DNA from: Candidatus Nealsoniibacteriota bacterium
GTDB taxonomy: Bacteria; Patescibacteriota; Minisyncoccia; Minisyncoccales; PWPS01
Assembly: GCA_003554445.1 (NCBI GenBank)
Contig: PWGJ01000084.1
Coordinates: 1-6,147, forward strand
Direction of reading: 5' to 3'
DNA: 6,147 bases
The notes beneath the pieces are model-generated. The model was not told the DNA's origin. It saw only the letters and a list, made by a program, of their open reading frames with translations, and made no database searches. The position numbers and the translations under genes are program-made. Below are positions 6,137-6,147 of the stretch, one piece after another; position 1 is the first letter of the stretch; each line of letters begins with the position of its first letter.

Positions 6137-6147
6137 ATCCTTTTTTA

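Larger units (their letters stand above)
1..6147 (-). other. Single minus-strand operon-like gene cluster (interior of a transcription unit)
   Basis: Seven consecutive genes share the minus strand. Their junctions are a 6-nt gap (pyrophosphatase to PEP synthase), an 11-nt overlap (to the kinase), a 1-nt gap (to the aldolase), a 17-nt overlap (to ferredoxin), a 4-nt gap (to bL25) and a 5-nt gap (to the truncated last gene). Nothing between genes is long enough to hold a terminator, so co-transcription is the simplest reading. The promoter would lie beyond the right edge, since only 11 bases precede the first start codon. Co-transcription is inferred from spacing and orientation. Confidence 0.8.

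Overview
The window is almost entirely coding, and every gene lies on the minus strand, so transcription runs from right (6147) to left (1). There are six complete genes and the first codons of a seventh. In transcription order they are: family II (Mn-dependent) inorganic pyrophosphatase, phosphoenolpyruvate synthase, a PfkB/ribokinase-family kinase, class II fructose-bisphosphate aldolase, a small single-cluster [4Fe-4S] ferredoxin, ribosomal protein bL25 (long Ctc form with an acidic tail), and an unidentified gene cut by the left edge. Junctions run from a 17-nt overlap to a 6-nt gap. No gene-free stretch longer than a few bases exists, so no internal terminator or convincing promoter can be placed. 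The window behaves as the inside of one operon.

Organism: bacterial, because of bL25. The DNA is fairly AT-rich, genes are packed with overlaps, and none of the seven start codons has a convincingly placed Shine-Dalgarno motif; upstream stretches are A/T-rich instead. TGA serves as a stop codon at two family-typical C-termini, so code 11 fits, and codes that reassign TGA (Mycoplasma, Gracilibacteria/Absconditabacteria) do not. Together with the enzyme set this suggests an uncultivated Patescibacteria/CPR-type genome. That placement is inference from style and gene content; no marker here proves it.

How the genes may work together: PEP synthase turns pyruvate into PEP at the bottom of the gluconeogenic route. 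The aldolase joins or splits triose phosphates and fructose 1,6-bisphosphate higher up. The PfkB-family kinase could supply a phosphorylated sugar to the same pathway, although its substrate is unknown. Pyrophosphatase removes PPi made by biosynthesis, and the ferredoxin could carry electrons for a pyruvate- or aldehyde-oxidising enzyme encoded elsewhere. This looks like a compact central-carbon cluster with a ribosomal protein appended, not a mobile or defence island. I saw no tRNA, rRNA, CRISPR, insertion sequence or phage feature, and no clearly new system. The points worth following are the aldolase's altered active-site loop, the start of PEP synthase, the kinase's substrate and the SD-less starts.
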